A DNA stretch of 64,000 nt from Chelydra serpentina (GCA_037349315.1 JBAIAC010000033.1:23330001-23394000); one strand, 5' to 3'; positions 51,101-57,362 are shown, numbered from the stretch's first letter. Numbers and translations: made by a program. Notes: generated by a model from the letters alone, not told the origin.

Positions 51101-53747
51101 AACACACTAAGGAAAATGTGATCAACAGAACCTGCTTCTATTTGAGAAGGCACTAAGATGACAAACCGTGCTCCATGACATAGCCATCTGAGCTAGCATA
51201 ACAGTGATACATGTGCACATTTGCTGATGAAAGCCTTTCTGAATTAAACTCAGCTCCAGTCCACTTACTGTTCCTGCCCCAGGGAAGCAGCACCGATGGA
51301 GTCTTATGAAAATGTGAGAATGTTTTTCATTGTGTTCTTTACTCTGAAGTAGAGAGAGTGTCCAGAGGTGCAGGGAGTTTGCTGCTGTTGCTATGATCAT
51401 TCCATGCACTCTCCTGTGCTGTAACTTACCTGTGTGACAGGGTCAGGCCAGATGGCTACAAGAGAGTGGTTGAAGGCAGATATATTAGCCCTAGGTTAAG
51501 TAGGTCCCTTTTCCCTGAGTAAGGTAACAGGGAAGGTTCCAGAACACTCAGGAACTTTCTGGAAACAATTAAGGCAGACAGGCTGATTAGAACACCTGCT
51601 GCCAATCAAGAAGCTGCTAGAATCAATTAAGGCAGGCTAATCAGGGCACCTGGGTTTAAAAAGGAGCTCACTTCAGTTTGTGGTGTGCGTGCGAGGAGCT
51701 GGGAGCAAGAGGCACTAGGAGCTGAGAGTAAGAGGGCATACTGCTGGAAGATCTTGTGGTGAGGATAAAGAAGGTGTTGGGGGGAGTCCATGGGGAAGTA
51801 GCCCAGGGAGTTGTAGCTGTCGTGCAGTTGTTCCTGAAGGCACTCTAAACAGCTGCAGTCCACAGGGCCCTGGGCTGGAACCTGGAGTAGAGGGCGGGCC
51901 TGGGTTCCCCCCAAACCTCCCAACTCCTGATCAGACACAGGAGGAGTTGATCTGGACTGTGGGTTCTACCAGAAGGAAAGATCTCTGAGGCAAGCAAAAT
52001 CCGCCTATAAGCGCAGGACCCACCGAGGTAGAGGAGGAACTTTGTCACACCTGATAAATAGATGTTGTACTATAGGAAACCTACAGGATTACCTTATTGT
52101 TCTGACAAACAGTTGCAGAGGTCTCTGACTGTTTATGTTGTAAGGGGAATTTCAAACAAAAATCCAAATTAGCAAATTAAAGTAACCTTAGATCTGGTGA
52201 TTACCTTCTTCAACAGTAAACTTTGTTTATAGATAGATTCAACAACCCATTGTAGATGGGATTATCTGCAGGAATCTCTGAATACAATGGCATTTGAAAG
52301 CCCTGTCAGCTCTGAGTCAGTATAAAATTTGGCCCCTGGTTTTACCTTATGTTGGATTTGTATTTTAGACACATGTTGAAATATATTCATATTAATATCA
52401 CTCAATAAATCCGGGGCAAAAGAGAAGAGCATTTGGTCTAACTCTACAATTCTATCCGTAATGAGACTTCTTTCAGGGGCCTGAGTATCATTTTCATGAT
52501 ATTAGGGAGAGCAATTGGGCTGGGATCAAATGACATCTTGATCAGGAAGGCAGTCATCAAACCGCTGTTTCTTACCAGCAAGCCATTGGAGCCATGGACT
52601 GTGACACAGCGCGAGAAGGTGTGGTGAATGGAGACGCCCTTCACGTAGGATGGAGGGTGATAGCCTCCCTTCTCATCCACATCTCCAGCCAAGTGGAAGT
52701 GAATTGGATAGTGTCCCATTCTCTGCTGGCCCATATGTTTCAATTCTAAACCTTCAATATGGGCAGCTTTAAAGCCAAGACCAATCTGCAGAACAAATAA
52801 AACACTAGTCAAGTGGCAGTTGGAACATCTGGCTGCTTGTTTCCTATTATTCACTGTTGCATGCAGTGTTGTTGTAGCTGTGTTTGTCCCAGGATACTAG
52901 AGAGACAAGGGGGTGGTGGTGAGGTAATATCGTTTATTGGACCAACTTCTGCTGGAGAGAGAAACAAGCTTTCGAGCTTACACAGACCTCTTCTTCAAAC
53001 ACTGTGTAAGCTCGAAAGCTTGTCACTCTCCCCAACAGAAGTTGGTCCAATACAATATATTACCTCACCCCCCTTGTCTCTCTGTTTCATATTAGTCAGG
53101 CAGAGCAAGTCTTAGACTATGATGGTTGATAGAGGGGGTAGAATTTGGAGTCATCATAAACCATTGCACAGCAGATGCTTCCTAGTTTGCAAACTCAGGC
53201 AAACCTGTTTGCCTTTAATGCTTTCCGTAAAGCAATTGCGCTAGATTTAATCCCATGGGGAGATGGGCTTGAACTGAAGCCCCAGATCGGAGCACCACCA
53301 ACCCCTAGGGAAGTTGGATTTTGGATCCAAACTCTGCAACCTGTGAGTGCTGAGCCCCAGCCAGTCTGGCAAGGTCATATTTGAAGGGGTGGGGTGAGCC
53401 CTGCGAAGAAAAGAGAAGCAGGAGGTGAATCTATGGTCTACTCTAGGAAGGGAGTGTTTACTTTGCAGGCTTCCACTCACAGGACGTTCCCTGCCATGTC
53501 ATGACCCCCTTACTAGGTACATGTTGTTTGGTTCTGTGCAGAAGGGTATCAGTAAAGGACTTATACAATACCTTGATGTGTCCCCCAAAGGTGTCAAAAT
53601 CAAAGAAGGTGCATAAACCATTGCTATAGTCATAGCATTGCCTCTCCATCTCTCCCATCACCACTATGTTTTGGCTTAGCACCCCGACTTCCGCCCTCAT
53701 GTCCACTCCGTCGATCACTTCTCCTATGTGAAGGTAGGTTGCTCTCC
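20010..53747 (-). CDS. CEMIP: CEMIP (KIAA1199), 3' two thirds, 18 coding exons
   Basis: CEMIP binds hyaluronan and is required for its depolymerisation in the matrix/endocytic route; that role is known for the family and not visible here. I reconstructed 18 exons on the minus strand: 53747-53572, 52785-52576, 45622-45417, 43691-43622, 41332-41204, 39932-39847, 37656-37525, 35417-35382, 35274-35119, 33670-33490, 31629-31414, 30754-30543, 30095-29910, 28608-28404, 27418-27332, 27005-26848, 21685-21585, 20137-20010. All have AG acceptors and GT donors and their phases agree at every junction, giving 2675 coding bases: a 2-base partial codon, 890 residues and a stop. Landmarks in order are GHYPIHFHLAGDVDE, SIHHTFSRCVTVHGSNG, HCFFTEDGPEERNTFDHC, FYNNRAHSNYR, FADNGIGLTLAS, GPWFN and a C-terminal VVPIPVVKKMKL. 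These match CEMIP better than the paralogue CEMIP2, which lacks the PVVKK-type tail. Human CEMIP is 1361 residues, so roughly 470 N-terminal residues are missing to the right of the window. No frameshift or stop is seen. Confidence 0.96.
20226..20575 (-). mobile_element. CR1-related fragment in last CEMIP intron
   Basis: On plus it contains aatccgctattacccttggt, gttccaatgattaattactc, ccagccattggatcgtgtta and tctgctagactgaagagccc. These correspond to the antisense of the C-terminal RT region of a CR1 subfamily distinct from the 12 kb copy. It is heavily mutated. Confidence 0.75.
21585..21685 (-). CDS. CEMIP: CEMIP exon q
   Basis: The exon is 101 bp, phase 2 to 1, acceptor gttttctttag, donor gtaagg. 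It encodes SIVVMASKGRFVSKGLWTKV and LEKLGIEKGFKLK. An AG eight bases into the exon (after TTCTATAG) is rejected as the acceptor because it breaks the frame with exon p, whereas the chosen one restores the conserved NSIV. Confidence 0.95.
22326..22635. mobile_element. hAT MITE, 310 bp, with 8-bp target duplication
   Basis: Ends are CAGGGGTAGGCAACC and GGTTGCCGACCCCTG. A perfect 8-bp duplication ctgtagac flanks it (22318-22325, 22636-22643), the hAT hallmark. Internal ggcacgcgagcggattttca is typical of the family. No transposase. Confidence 0.95.
23184..23420. mobile_element. MITE, family shared with 39300-39490
   Basis: It starts aggcctgatctccacttaaa and holds the near-perfect internal hairpin tcgatggaagaattcttccg, with gtgtctacactgcag near the right end. 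The 39.3 kb copy is in opposite orientation. Confidence 0.75.
24049..24117 (+). repeat. (CA)n microsatellite
   Basis: About 33 CA units, with one ca-ga interruption near the start. Probably polymorphic. Confidence 0.97.
24130..25010 (+). repeat. Interspersed repeat with degenerate C-rich array
   Basis: The left part (ctcctaggggaattctgcgc, then gcttccccgcagaaaaatga and gacagggaagcaaaggg) is a repeat I remember from turtles. From about 24340 to 24990 it becomes a degenerate array of cc-rich blocks such as ctgcacccagaccacccctc. The minus strand is correspondingly G-rich. Confidence 0.6.
25016..26280 (+). mobile_element. CR1 fragment (N-terminal and palm part of ORF2), disrupted
   Basis: Plus-strand frames give KKAPPWLNNKVREAVRQKGI, a KEFEEQLAKDSKSN piece, then [40 protein letters not shown] and VDIVYLDFQKAFDKVPHQ. 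It is truncated at its 3' side in the middle of RT and broken near 25550 by a tail-like insertion. The frame shifts at least twice. Confidence 0.9.
25552..25668 (+). repeat. CR1 3'-tail-like insertion inside the CR1
   Basis: The sequence gtacttggtcctgctagtga, then actggactcaatgacctttc and aaggtccttccggttctata, is a CR1 3' UTR signature, yet it lies in the middle of the ORF2 coding region, where agggagatt should run on to the gtgacaaatctgagg block. Confidence 0.65.
26848..27005 (-). CDS. CEMIP: CEMIP exon p (GG-type lectin domain)
   Basis: The exon is 158 bp, phase 0 to 2, acceptor ttctctgcag, donor gtgagt. It encodes 52 residues: VDSKKFFLTDDGIQVVVIDG, EDGKIVDRISFKNSILQGIP and TQIDNYVTNIKN, then AA of an Asn codon. 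GIQVVVID is the core strand motif of the ILEI/FAM3-like fold. Confidence 0.96.
27332..27418 (-). CDS. CEMIP: CEMIP exon o
   Basis: The exon is 87 bp, phase 0 to 0, acceptor ttaagcag, donor gtaagt. It encodes KNKDHFLELKVETFKTRYFH and LRDDFAYIE. The end marks the start of the C-terminal GG-type lectin domain. The exon is open but too short to appear as a long ORF. Confidence 0.93.
27419..28403. other. CEMIP intron (exons n-o), nothing recognised
   Basis: 985 bp with no repeat or exon that I can support. The adjacent intron 27006-27331 is likewise empty. Confidence 0.7.
28404..28608 (-). CDS. CEMIP: CEMIP exon n
   Basis: The exon is 205 bp, phase 2 to 0, acceptor ccaacctgcag, donor gtaacg. It encodes 68 residues: LLFLKLKAQNEKEKFAFCSV, QGCERIRIKAVIPKNAGISD, CEAKAYPKYTETPVVDVPMP and KKLSNTLL. 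Confidence 0.96.
28609..29909. other. CEMIP intron (exons m-n)
   Basis: It contains a short TG/TA repeat (28817-28850) and a TATC/TA microsatellite (29356-29457). Otherwise nothing recognised. Confidence 0.7.
29356..29457 (+). repeat. (CA)/(TATC)/(TA) compound microsatellite
   Basis: It begins tatacacacacatctcatc, continues with tatctatatc units and ends in about 11 TA dinucleotides. On minus it forms long purine-poor AT tracts. Confidence 0.95.
29910..30095 (-). CDS. CEMIP: CEMIP exon m
   Basis: The exon is 186 bp, phase 2 to 2, acceptor gctattttag, donor gtaagg. It encodes 61 residues, NDWIQLGLCYPKGTTFSILS, DIHNRLSKKTYKTGTFYRTL and QMDKLEYRYPTKGYYYWDED, then T and GG of a Gly codon. Confidence 0.96.
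30543..30754 (-). CDS. CEMIP: CEMIP exon l
   Basis: The exon is 212 bp, phase 0 to 2, acceptor ctgctctag, donor gtgagt. It encodes 70 residues including IYIQAYKSATLRMKIIKNDY, HPLYLEGALSKSSPYQQYQP and KGYTVHWDKTAPEELAIWL, ending in NFN plus AA of a Lys codon. Confidence 0.95.
30895..31110 (+). repeat. MIR/CORE-SINE-like element
   Basis: It holds gttttgtggctaagtcacag, gactgtgggcaagtcaccta and tttcctccataaaaatgggg, the order found in MIR-type SINEs. It lies in the intron between exons k and l. Confidence 0.65.
31414..31629 (-). CDS. CEMIP: CEMIP exon k
   Basis: The exon is 216 bp, phase 0 to 0, acceptor gttctgtttag, donor gtacaa. It encodes 72 residues: ITSRVFFGEPGPWFNDLNMD, GDKTSVFHDVDGSVSEYPGS, YLIKEDNWLIKHPDCIDVPD and WRGAICSGHYAQ. 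FHDVDGS and RGAICSG are strongly conserved family motifs. Confidence 0.97.
31815..32030. repeat. Foldback repeat
   Basis: Ends aaggccaatgttttcaaaaa and acttttggcaatgttggtct are roughly inverted. The centre is ccagttgaagtcaatggagc, with ctctgagcacccacaa and gctcagcacctg arms. Confidence 0.55.
32872..32947. repeat. Foldback repeat
   Basis: Arms ccaattctgctctcatttac and taaataagaacagaattcaa are inverted around gatgtcaatggaattacc. Confidence 0.65.
33490..33670 (-). CDS. CEMIP: CEMIP exon j
   Basis: The exon is 181 bp, phase 2 to 0, acceptor tatgttttag, donor gtgagt. It encodes 60 residues including NFPIRGIQFYDGPVNVQNCT, FRKFAALDGRHTSALAFRLN and NAWQSCPNNNVTDVLFEDVP. There are N-glycosylation sequons at NCT and NVT. 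Confidence 0.96.
33671..35118. other. CEMIP intron (exons i-j), nothing recognised
   Basis: No supported repeat, exon or RNA gene in 1.45 kb. Confidence 0.6.
35119..35274 (-). CDS. CEMIP: CEMIP exon i
   Basis: The exon is 156 bp, phase 2 to 2, acceptor tctcctag, donor gtaagt. It encodes 51 residues: GGTFPHDDGSKQEIKNSLFV, GESKNVGTETMDNHIWGPGG and LDHSGRTLPIG, then CA of a Gln codon. It is separated from exon h by only 107 bp. Confidence 0.96.
35382..35417 (-). CDS. CEMIP: CEMIP exon h (36-bp micro-exon)
   Basis: This 36 bp exon, phase 2 to 2, lies between acceptor cattgcag and donor gtaagc. It encodes FADNGIGLTLA with split codons on both sides (Q in, S out). It is too short for gene finders that rely on ORF length, but the peptide is exactly the conserved fourth PbH1 motif and the flanking phases require it. 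Confidence 0.94.
35418..37524. other. CEMIP intron (exons g-h), nothing recognised
   Basis: 2.1 kb, AT-rich. A weak foldback-like stretch lies near 35990-36240 (gatttctgtttcatcag... tgaacccatctctact), too degraded to classify. Confidence 0.6.
37525..37656 (-). CDS. CEMIP: CEMIP exon g
   Basis: The exon is 132 bp, phase 2 to 2, acceptor tgtttacag, donor gtgagt. It encodes YSPHKDADPLKPREPAIIEH, FIAYKNQEHGAWLRGGDVWL and DDC, followed by CA of a Gln codon. The GAWLRGGD motif is shared by the family, and the fourth PbH1 repeat starts at its end. Confidence 0.96.
37767..38165 (-). mobile_element. CR1 3'-end fragment
   Basis: On plus it reads aggaattgccaggctggatc, gaccatccagtcctgtagcc and gttccgcaggctaactgcgc, the antisense of a CR1 tail plus the last RT codons. 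It is inserted in the exon f-g intron in the CEMIP orientation. Confidence 0.8.
38385..38545. repeat. Foldback element, copy 1
   Basis: Arms 38393-38430 and 38471-38508 are inverted copies over 38 bases with few mismatches (aatatcttttattggaccaa against its complement). The right flank reads gggaccaacacggctacaa. Copy 2 is at 52868-53083. Confidence 0.85.
39300..39490. mobile_element. MITE, inverted copy of the 23.2 kb family
   Basis: It contains ctctgagaggtggtagttag, gtcgaccaagaattattctg and cacatccctgagcgacgtaa. Together these are the reverse-orientation counterpart of 23184-23420. Confidence 0.7.
39847..39932 (-). CDS. CEMIP: CEMIP exon f
   Basis: The exon is 86 bp, phase 0 to 2, acceptor cctcctcag, donor gtaatg. 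It encodes AGMIIDNGVKTTPASAKDKR and PFLTLISG, then AG of an Arg codon finished by the next exon. It completes the third PbH1 repeat begun in exon e. Confidence 0.93.
39933..41203. other. CEMIP intron (exons e-f), nothing firm
   Basis: A degraded foldback (ttcagctggtgcaaaacact ... taccagctgaggatttggcc, about 40008-40091) is the only repeat seen. Minus-strand frames at 40201-40594 show no recognisable domain. Confidence 0.5.
41204..41332 (-). CDS. CEMIP: CEMIP exon e
   Basis: The exon is 129 bp, phase 0 to 0, acceptor ttttgcag, donor gtgagt. It encodes 43 residues: ETGFWFVFHHVPTGPSEG, then MYSPGYTEHIPMGKFYNNRA and HSNYR. The end of the exon enters the third PbH1 repeat. Confidence 0.96.
41515..42101. 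repeat. Foldback repeat split by a hAT MITE
   Basis: Left part has cagcgttttcagggcaccta, cttatgtcaatgagagcttc and ctcagcacctttgaaaatca. The right part (42032 on) continues cacctatttaggtgcccaaa. The two join seamlessly once 41672-42031 and one 8-bp duplication are removed. The LTR at 42102 sits at its right end. Confidence 0.7.
41672..42031. mobile_element. hAT-type MITE, 360 bp, with 8-bp target duplication
   Basis: It begins CAGGGAGGATGC and ends AGCGCTGGCCCTG. It is flanked by a perfect duplication cacctatt (41664-41671, 42032-42039). The inside is GC-rich with subterminal gcgccctaggcg and ccgcctagggtcgc. The 8-bp duplication and CAGGG/CCCTG ends indicate hAT. Confidence 0.85.
42102..43186 (+). 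mobile_element. Putative solo LTR, 1085 bp, with internal 36-bp array
   Basis: It starts TGTAGTGAGG and ends CCCCTTACA. Flanks tgggc (42097-42101) and cgggc (43187-43191) form a 5-bp duplication with one mismatch. A TATA-like gtataaag lies at 42243. The 5' end (42103-42150) is repeated with few changes at 43124-43170 (ggtgtggctccccgctgcac). No gag/pol remnant adjoins it. It resembles Gypsy-type LTRs of turtles as I remember. Confidence 0.65.
42363..42686 (+). repeat. 36-bp tandem repeat, about 9 units
   Basis: The unit is gaggagttgccgggcctgcc followed by ctgcgcccgctatccg. Nine units vary mainly at ccgggc/ctggac and tat/tac. Because 36 is divisible by 3, several frames on both strands stay open. 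In one plus frame the units read LPGLPCARYPEE. Confidence 0.95.
43622..43691 (-). CDS. CEMIP: CEMIP exon d
   Basis: The exon is 70 bp, phase 2 to 0, acceptor aatctgcag, donor gtgagt. Its first base completes an Asn codon, followed by 23 residues AVSTFWMANP HNNLINCAAAGSE. The stretch is nearly invariant between CEMIP and CEMIP2. Confidence 0.95.
44177..44286. repeat. Foldback repeat
   Basis: Ends ggccagattct and gaatctggcc are inverted. Centre cccactgaaatcaataggac. Confidence 0.75.
44910..45040. repeat. Foldback repeat with long arms
   Basis: Arms gggacagattctgccaccct and ggtggcagagtctgtccc, then tcatattgagtagtaccctt against agtacaactcaatatgaa. Same family as 44177-44286. Confidence 0.85.
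45417..45622 (-). CDS. CEMIP: CEMIP exon c
   Basis: The exon is 206 bp, phase 0 to 2, acceptor gcatgcag, donor gtaagt. It encodes 68 residues: IKDVVGYNTLGHCFFTEDG, then NTFDHCLGLLVK, LLPSDRDSKMCKMITE and YPGYIPKPRQDC, plus two bases of the next codon. It covers the second PbH1 repeat. It follows a 6.95 kb intron, the largest one fully inside the window. Confidence 0.96.
45670..45830 (+). repeat. Dispersed repeat (related to 8819-8880)
   Basis: An AAT-rich head (ataataataaataataata) is followed by tggcacctcagtcagagacc, aggaccctattgtatcagga and gacggaccttgcccctacga. Class unassigned. Confidence 0.6.
46198..46313. repeat. Foldback repeat
   Basis: Arms ccagctggtgttaatcagtg and tgctgatttaccccagttga are inverted, with gtagctccattgaaaacc in the middle. 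Confidence 0.6.
46362..46931. repeat. Composite foldback repeat with inner duplicated hairpin
   Basis: Outer ends gggctgggtgcaaagc and ttgcaaccagctctacc are inverted. Inside are two partial copies of gtgggagacccaggctcaag ... ctgctctgcc (46527 and 46656 on), the second followed by its own inverse, gcaggttcaagtacctggtt and ctcccacatctcagg. Confidence 0.65.
47954..48017. repeat. Foldback repeat
   Basis: Arms cagctggtgtaagtcag and ctgatttacaccagctg are near-perfect inverted copies around agctccactgaaatcaaagc. Confidence 0.85.
49003..49138. repeat. Foldback repeat
   Basis: It runs from acattaagcaagcccttaac through cccattgaaaccaatgggaa to catctgatcaagtgctttgc. Same family as 57190-57362 (aagcacttaagcat type). 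Confidence 0.6.
49804..50301 (-). other. Open frame of unknown status in CEMIP intron
   Basis: A 165-codon frame ends at 49804 and stays open upstream to about 50346. It has no ATG at its start (the first in-frame start-like codon is TTG), so it cannot be a simple translated ORF. Visible features are several Asn-X-Ser/Thr sites (NGT, NTS), a hydrophobic LILILNPVSLLIDAC stretch and paired cysteines (YCQTKYP, YCKDPC, MKCRQ). I recognise no family. It may be chance, or the remnant of a retrocopy or mobile element. Confidence 0.2.
51433..52049 (+). mobile_element. Solo LTR, 617 bp, with 4-bp target duplication
   Basis: It starts TGTGACAGGG and ends TTTGTCACA, with TGTGACA/TGTCACA inverted termini. 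A 4-bp duplication cctg flanks it (51429-51432, 52050-52053). tttaaaaagg near 51655 may be its TATA region. Inside are cctgggctggaacctggagt and aagcgcaggacccaccgagg, as in turtle LTRs I remember. No internal element sequence adjoins it. Confidence 0.9.
52576..52785 (-). CDS. CEMIP: CEMIP exon b (start of PbH1 beta-helix)
   Basis: The exon is 210 bp, phase 0 to 0, between acceptor ttctgcag and donor gtaaga. It encodes 70 residues including IGLGFKAAHIEGLELKHMGQ, GHYPIHFHLAGDVDE and SIHHTFSRCVTVHGSNGLL. This is the most conserved part of the CEMIP/CEMIP2 family, and the last stretch corresponds to the first PbH1 repeat of the human protein. CEMIP2 has CGDVDYKGG here, whereas this exon has AGDVDEKGG as in CEMIP. 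Confidence 0.96.
52868..53083. repeat. Foldback element, copy 2
   Basis: Outer arms agagagacaagggggtg... (52900 on) and ccccccttgtctctct (to 53083) are inverted. An inner hairpin pairs aagctttcgagcttacacag with ctgtgtaagctcgaaagctt. Same family as 38385-38545 (aatatcgtttattggaccaa). It lies 80 bp upstream of exon b. Confidence 0.9.
53572..53747 (-). CDS. CEMIP: CEMIP exon a (first visible coding exon)
   Basis: The exon is 176 bp, entered in phase 1 (two bases complete a codon) after acceptor ttgttcccttag and left in phase 0 at AAG|gtattg. It encodes 58 whole residues, including YLHIGE, IDGVDMRAEVG, VVMGEME and FFDFDTFGGHIK. The family sequence has a glycine at the incoming split codon, so the missing upstream exon should end in G. 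The region leads into the right-handed beta-helix. Confidence 0.93.
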
Positions 53748-55089
53748 CTAAGGGAACAAGATGCATTTCCATGTTTATTCTGTAAACACTGCATGTACCA
53801 GCTGACTCTTCCTGCTGGTGGGGGCTGGGGCAGTAATGAACTAAGCACCTGAGTCCACAAAAACTGTTGGCAGGCACCTCAAGGTTGGGGAAGCCCAGAG
53901 CACCAGAGTCACAAAGTCCGATGGAGATATCCTCTACAGAGAATGTAGGATTTGTGGGGTTTGTTTGGGTAACTTCGGTAGGCCCTAAAGTAACAGCTGC
54001 TGTTAACTGTGTCCCAGTTTCGCCACCTTGAAGAGAGACTATACAGTAACCTAAAAAGAATTTTTACACTCCCTGGATCACAACTAGGTTTGCACTGTAG
54101 CCTGATGCATAGGGAAACGTTTAGCTGCAAGCGATGAGGTGTCTGAGAGCTATTGAACACTGGGAATCCTCCCACTATAATCAGCACAGAATTAATTTTT
54201 CATAGTTGTATCTATAATTATGGGACACTGGGAAAGACTCGGGGTGTATGACATGGCTGATGGGCCACGGCTGGCCAAACCCCGCAGAAACCAGTAAGTG
54301 CTTTGCTGCTACCTTCATCAGGAGCAGATTGGGCCACCCTGTGCAGAAATCCTGAATAAACCACAGCGTGTGCCCATCCCAGCTGCTAAGCCAGCAGATG
54401 GGCTAGAAGAACCCACATGTGGTTTCCAAGCCACTTGACCAATGTAAATGCTGATCCACTGGCCCCTTCCTCAGCCCACACTCAATGCTTCCTTCTGTGC
54501 CAGCTCAATCCGAACTGGTGGGGAGCTCTGCATGCAGAAGTGCGGTGACTCCCCTCCCAGGCCATGCTGTAGCTGACTACCTTGAGGGTTCAAGGAGTGA
54601 AAGACTTTGCGTGGGTTGGCCAGAAGGGGGTGAATTCCAGCCAGCATGAACAACGAGAAAGCAACATAATCTCAGTGCTGTAATTTCATTAAAACATATG
54701 CATGATGCACGCCTTCTTCCTGGCTCGGCTCGCTTGAAGAAAAAGAAGCTGGAAAGGCTTATTTGACGGACTACATTTCACATTATTCCAGTAAAAATAG
54801 GCAATAAACTCGCTAAGTAAACACCATGCTATAAAGAATGTTACACTGGCATGTATTTCATTTCAGCAGAGACCTACACAGCAGTTGTTAGAAACAAAGG
54901 GCAGGCCTGATGCTGAGAGATCTCCGAGAGGCACTTTCTGTTTGAGCAGGATCATCATGTGGGAAAAGGAGTTTTTAAAAAATTGACATGGCCTCTTTTT
55001 AAATTAAACATGATGTTCTCACTCAATAGTAAAGATAAATAGACACGAGTTTGATACAGGTTATCCTCCTTTGGCCTTCCAGTGGAAGG

Positions 55090-55260
55090 TAACATGGTTT
55101 AGGGGATAAGGCACTGTCCTGGAAGCCAGGAGATTTCCATTCTTTTCTGGCTCGGACACTGGCTAAATTACTTGCATTTCTCTCTGCCTCAGTTTCCCCA
55201 TCTGTAAAGCACCTTGAAATCCTTGGATGAAAAGTGCTAAGCGATTACATTGAAGCATTA
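55090..55260 (+). repeat. MIR/CORE-SINE-like element
   Basis: It reads aacatggtttaggggataag, gaagccaggagatttcc, tctgcctcagtttccccatc and accttgaaatccttggatga, in the order of a MIR-type SINE with its CORE and tail. Confidence 0.75.
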
Positions 55261-57189
55261 CAATCACAGACACGGGACAGGCTTCCCAATTATCAGAAGA
55301 CGGGCATCTCTTTTACCCACTGTGTTTAGTAACTTTATTCATCTTCTAGTGAAGAATGGGACCAACTACACACTGTTCCTTTTTCCTCTGAAGTGTAGAC
55401 GAACACGGAGAGGGACTAATTTTTTGATGGGAGGTTAGCCATGAAAGAAAGGAACCACCTTCACCTTTCAGTCGTTACCCCCTCCCTCTTCAAATCTGCA
55501 TCATAGTGGTAGGCCTACCTGTGGAACAGAATAGCCCATTTGTAGTGCTCCTTGAGTCAGATGGAAGGGTTGCTAGAGAACAAACTAAGGTAATTCCCCC
55601 ACCCATGTGATGAATGTGCTGCTTCTACAGTGTTCCCAGACTATACAGACCAGGATTAAGGGCCCAAGCTTGGACCCTAGCCTCAGTTCTCTTGTGTTGT
55701 CACAAGGCCACGGGCCGAGTGCTTTTTTGCATATGATCAGTCTGGGACACTAGCCTCACAAGATCACTGAGCTGGAACAGACACACCCTAACTGAAAAGG
55801 GGTGTTACTGCCCTTGTTTGCACACATCAGTCAATGCACAGAGCTGTCACTGTTCCCTGCACAAGGAGACTGGTGGATGGTTGAGACACTGCAAATCAAG
55901 GGCCCAATAATAGGGCTGTTTTCTTGAATGTTATTTTCAGTTATCTCCCATCATTGGCCTCTCCCTTACTCACTGAAACACAAAGGGAAATTCAGATAAT
56001 CATAAGAACATCTGATTTTGAACAACAGCTCTTGGATTTGCAGTACTGCAATTAAAACAGACCGTTTTATTATTTGAGAGTGTTGAGCTCTGGAATAATA
56101 AAGGTCATGATTGCATGTATTTAATACCAGCACAGACATGCACAAAATTTAAGCACGGACAAGAATGTTAAATATTCACTAACCAGCTTCTAAATATAAC
56201 TTTGTTGAGTGTATGCTTTTGCTCACTTGGCTTGATGTGAGATAAGAAAATTGCCTTGCGTCTTTCTTTTTAAAACATAAAAGTGTATTTCACTTAATAG
56301 TCCTAAAATGGGCTGTTGAAAAACAACAATAAACCACCTCTTGTAACAGCAGCCAGAACTTCAAACTCCCCTTTACCAATGTAATAATAGGACCATACTG
56401 CAGAAAAGGTGGGCCTGCTTCATGGAAGAGACTACTGCTCCGAAGTCCTCATGTACTGTACATTTCATGTGGAAAACAAAGCCAGGCGTCTCCACATAGC
56501 AATGAGCATGTGGGCTTTACTGCTGGTTCCCATTAAGCACTTGGCATGCAAGCAGCTCATGGGGCACATTCAGAGACAGATGTGAAAGATCTGCTCGAGA
56601 ATTCACAAGGAGACAAGAACGTCTCACTCTATAGCACTGTAAATTAAGTTTGAAATTAAATTGTTGCTTACAGCCGGCATGCTGAGAGTTGCTAGCTGGA
56701 GGTTGGCAGATGGCTGACAAGTGACATTTGTGACACCTGCCATAGGAAAGCCCAGGGTCAGTGACTTGCAAACCAGCTCCACAGTGGTTTGGTAAGAAGA
56801 AAGAGAACTTTGCTGCTTTGAATATTGTAGCATAGTCTTCATTGTTTGAACACCAGAGCTATTTTTGGGATTGTCCAAAAATTAGCAAAGCCAGATGCAA
56901 GGCAGTTTACAATCAGTTTTCATGGGCTCCCTATTGCTGACATCACTCACAGAGGGATGTCAACTATCAGCTAGATGGCTGCCACCAATAGCAGTCAGCA
57001 GCTGAGCCTTATTATTTTCATAACCAGAGCGATGTGGTTAGCCACATTGCATCTTTATGTAATAGGCCAGTGCGGCAGAATAAAAAACTCGCTTGATTTA
57101 TCATTTGCCATCACACTAGAGAATTAAACTAACAAAATACAAATATACACAGAAATAAATCACTTTAGTCTGTGTGTCTGTCTAACTGA

Positions 57190-57362
57190 GGCCCTCCCTG
57201 GTTTGGCAAAGCAGCTGCTTAAGTCCATCCCTACTCAGCAAAGCAATTAATCACACACTTAATTTTAAGTATGTGCTTAAATTCCATGAAAGGATTTAAG
57301 CATGTTCTTAAAGGTATGCATGTGCTTTGGTGAACAGGCATGGCTTGCTGAATCAGGGCCAG
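57190..57362. repeat. Foldback repeat (cttaagcatg type)
   Basis: It contains ggcaaagcagctgcttaagt, ttaagtatgtgcttaaattc and aagcatgttcttaaaggtat, and ends cttgctgaatcagggcc. Arms are inverted and degenerate. Confidence 0.65.

Larger units (their letters stand above)
45623..52575. other. CEMIP intron (exons b-c), 6.95 kb
   Basis: It contains the repeats at 45670, 46198, 46362, 47954 and 49003, the solo LTR at 51433-52049 and an unexplained minus-strand frame at 49804-50301. The rest shows nothing recognisable. Confidence 0.75.

Noticed and set aside
20010..53747. Assignment of the split gene to CEMIP2 (TMEM2)
   Set aside because: The exons carry CEMIP-specific stretches (AGDVDE, NTFDHCLGLLVK, GIQVVVIDG, PVVKKMKL), and the C-terminal part does not fit CEMIP2.
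56517..56878. Minus-strand frames as the missing upstream CEMIP exon
   Set aside because: No similarity to the CEMIP segment expected before exon a and no suitable phase at the ends.
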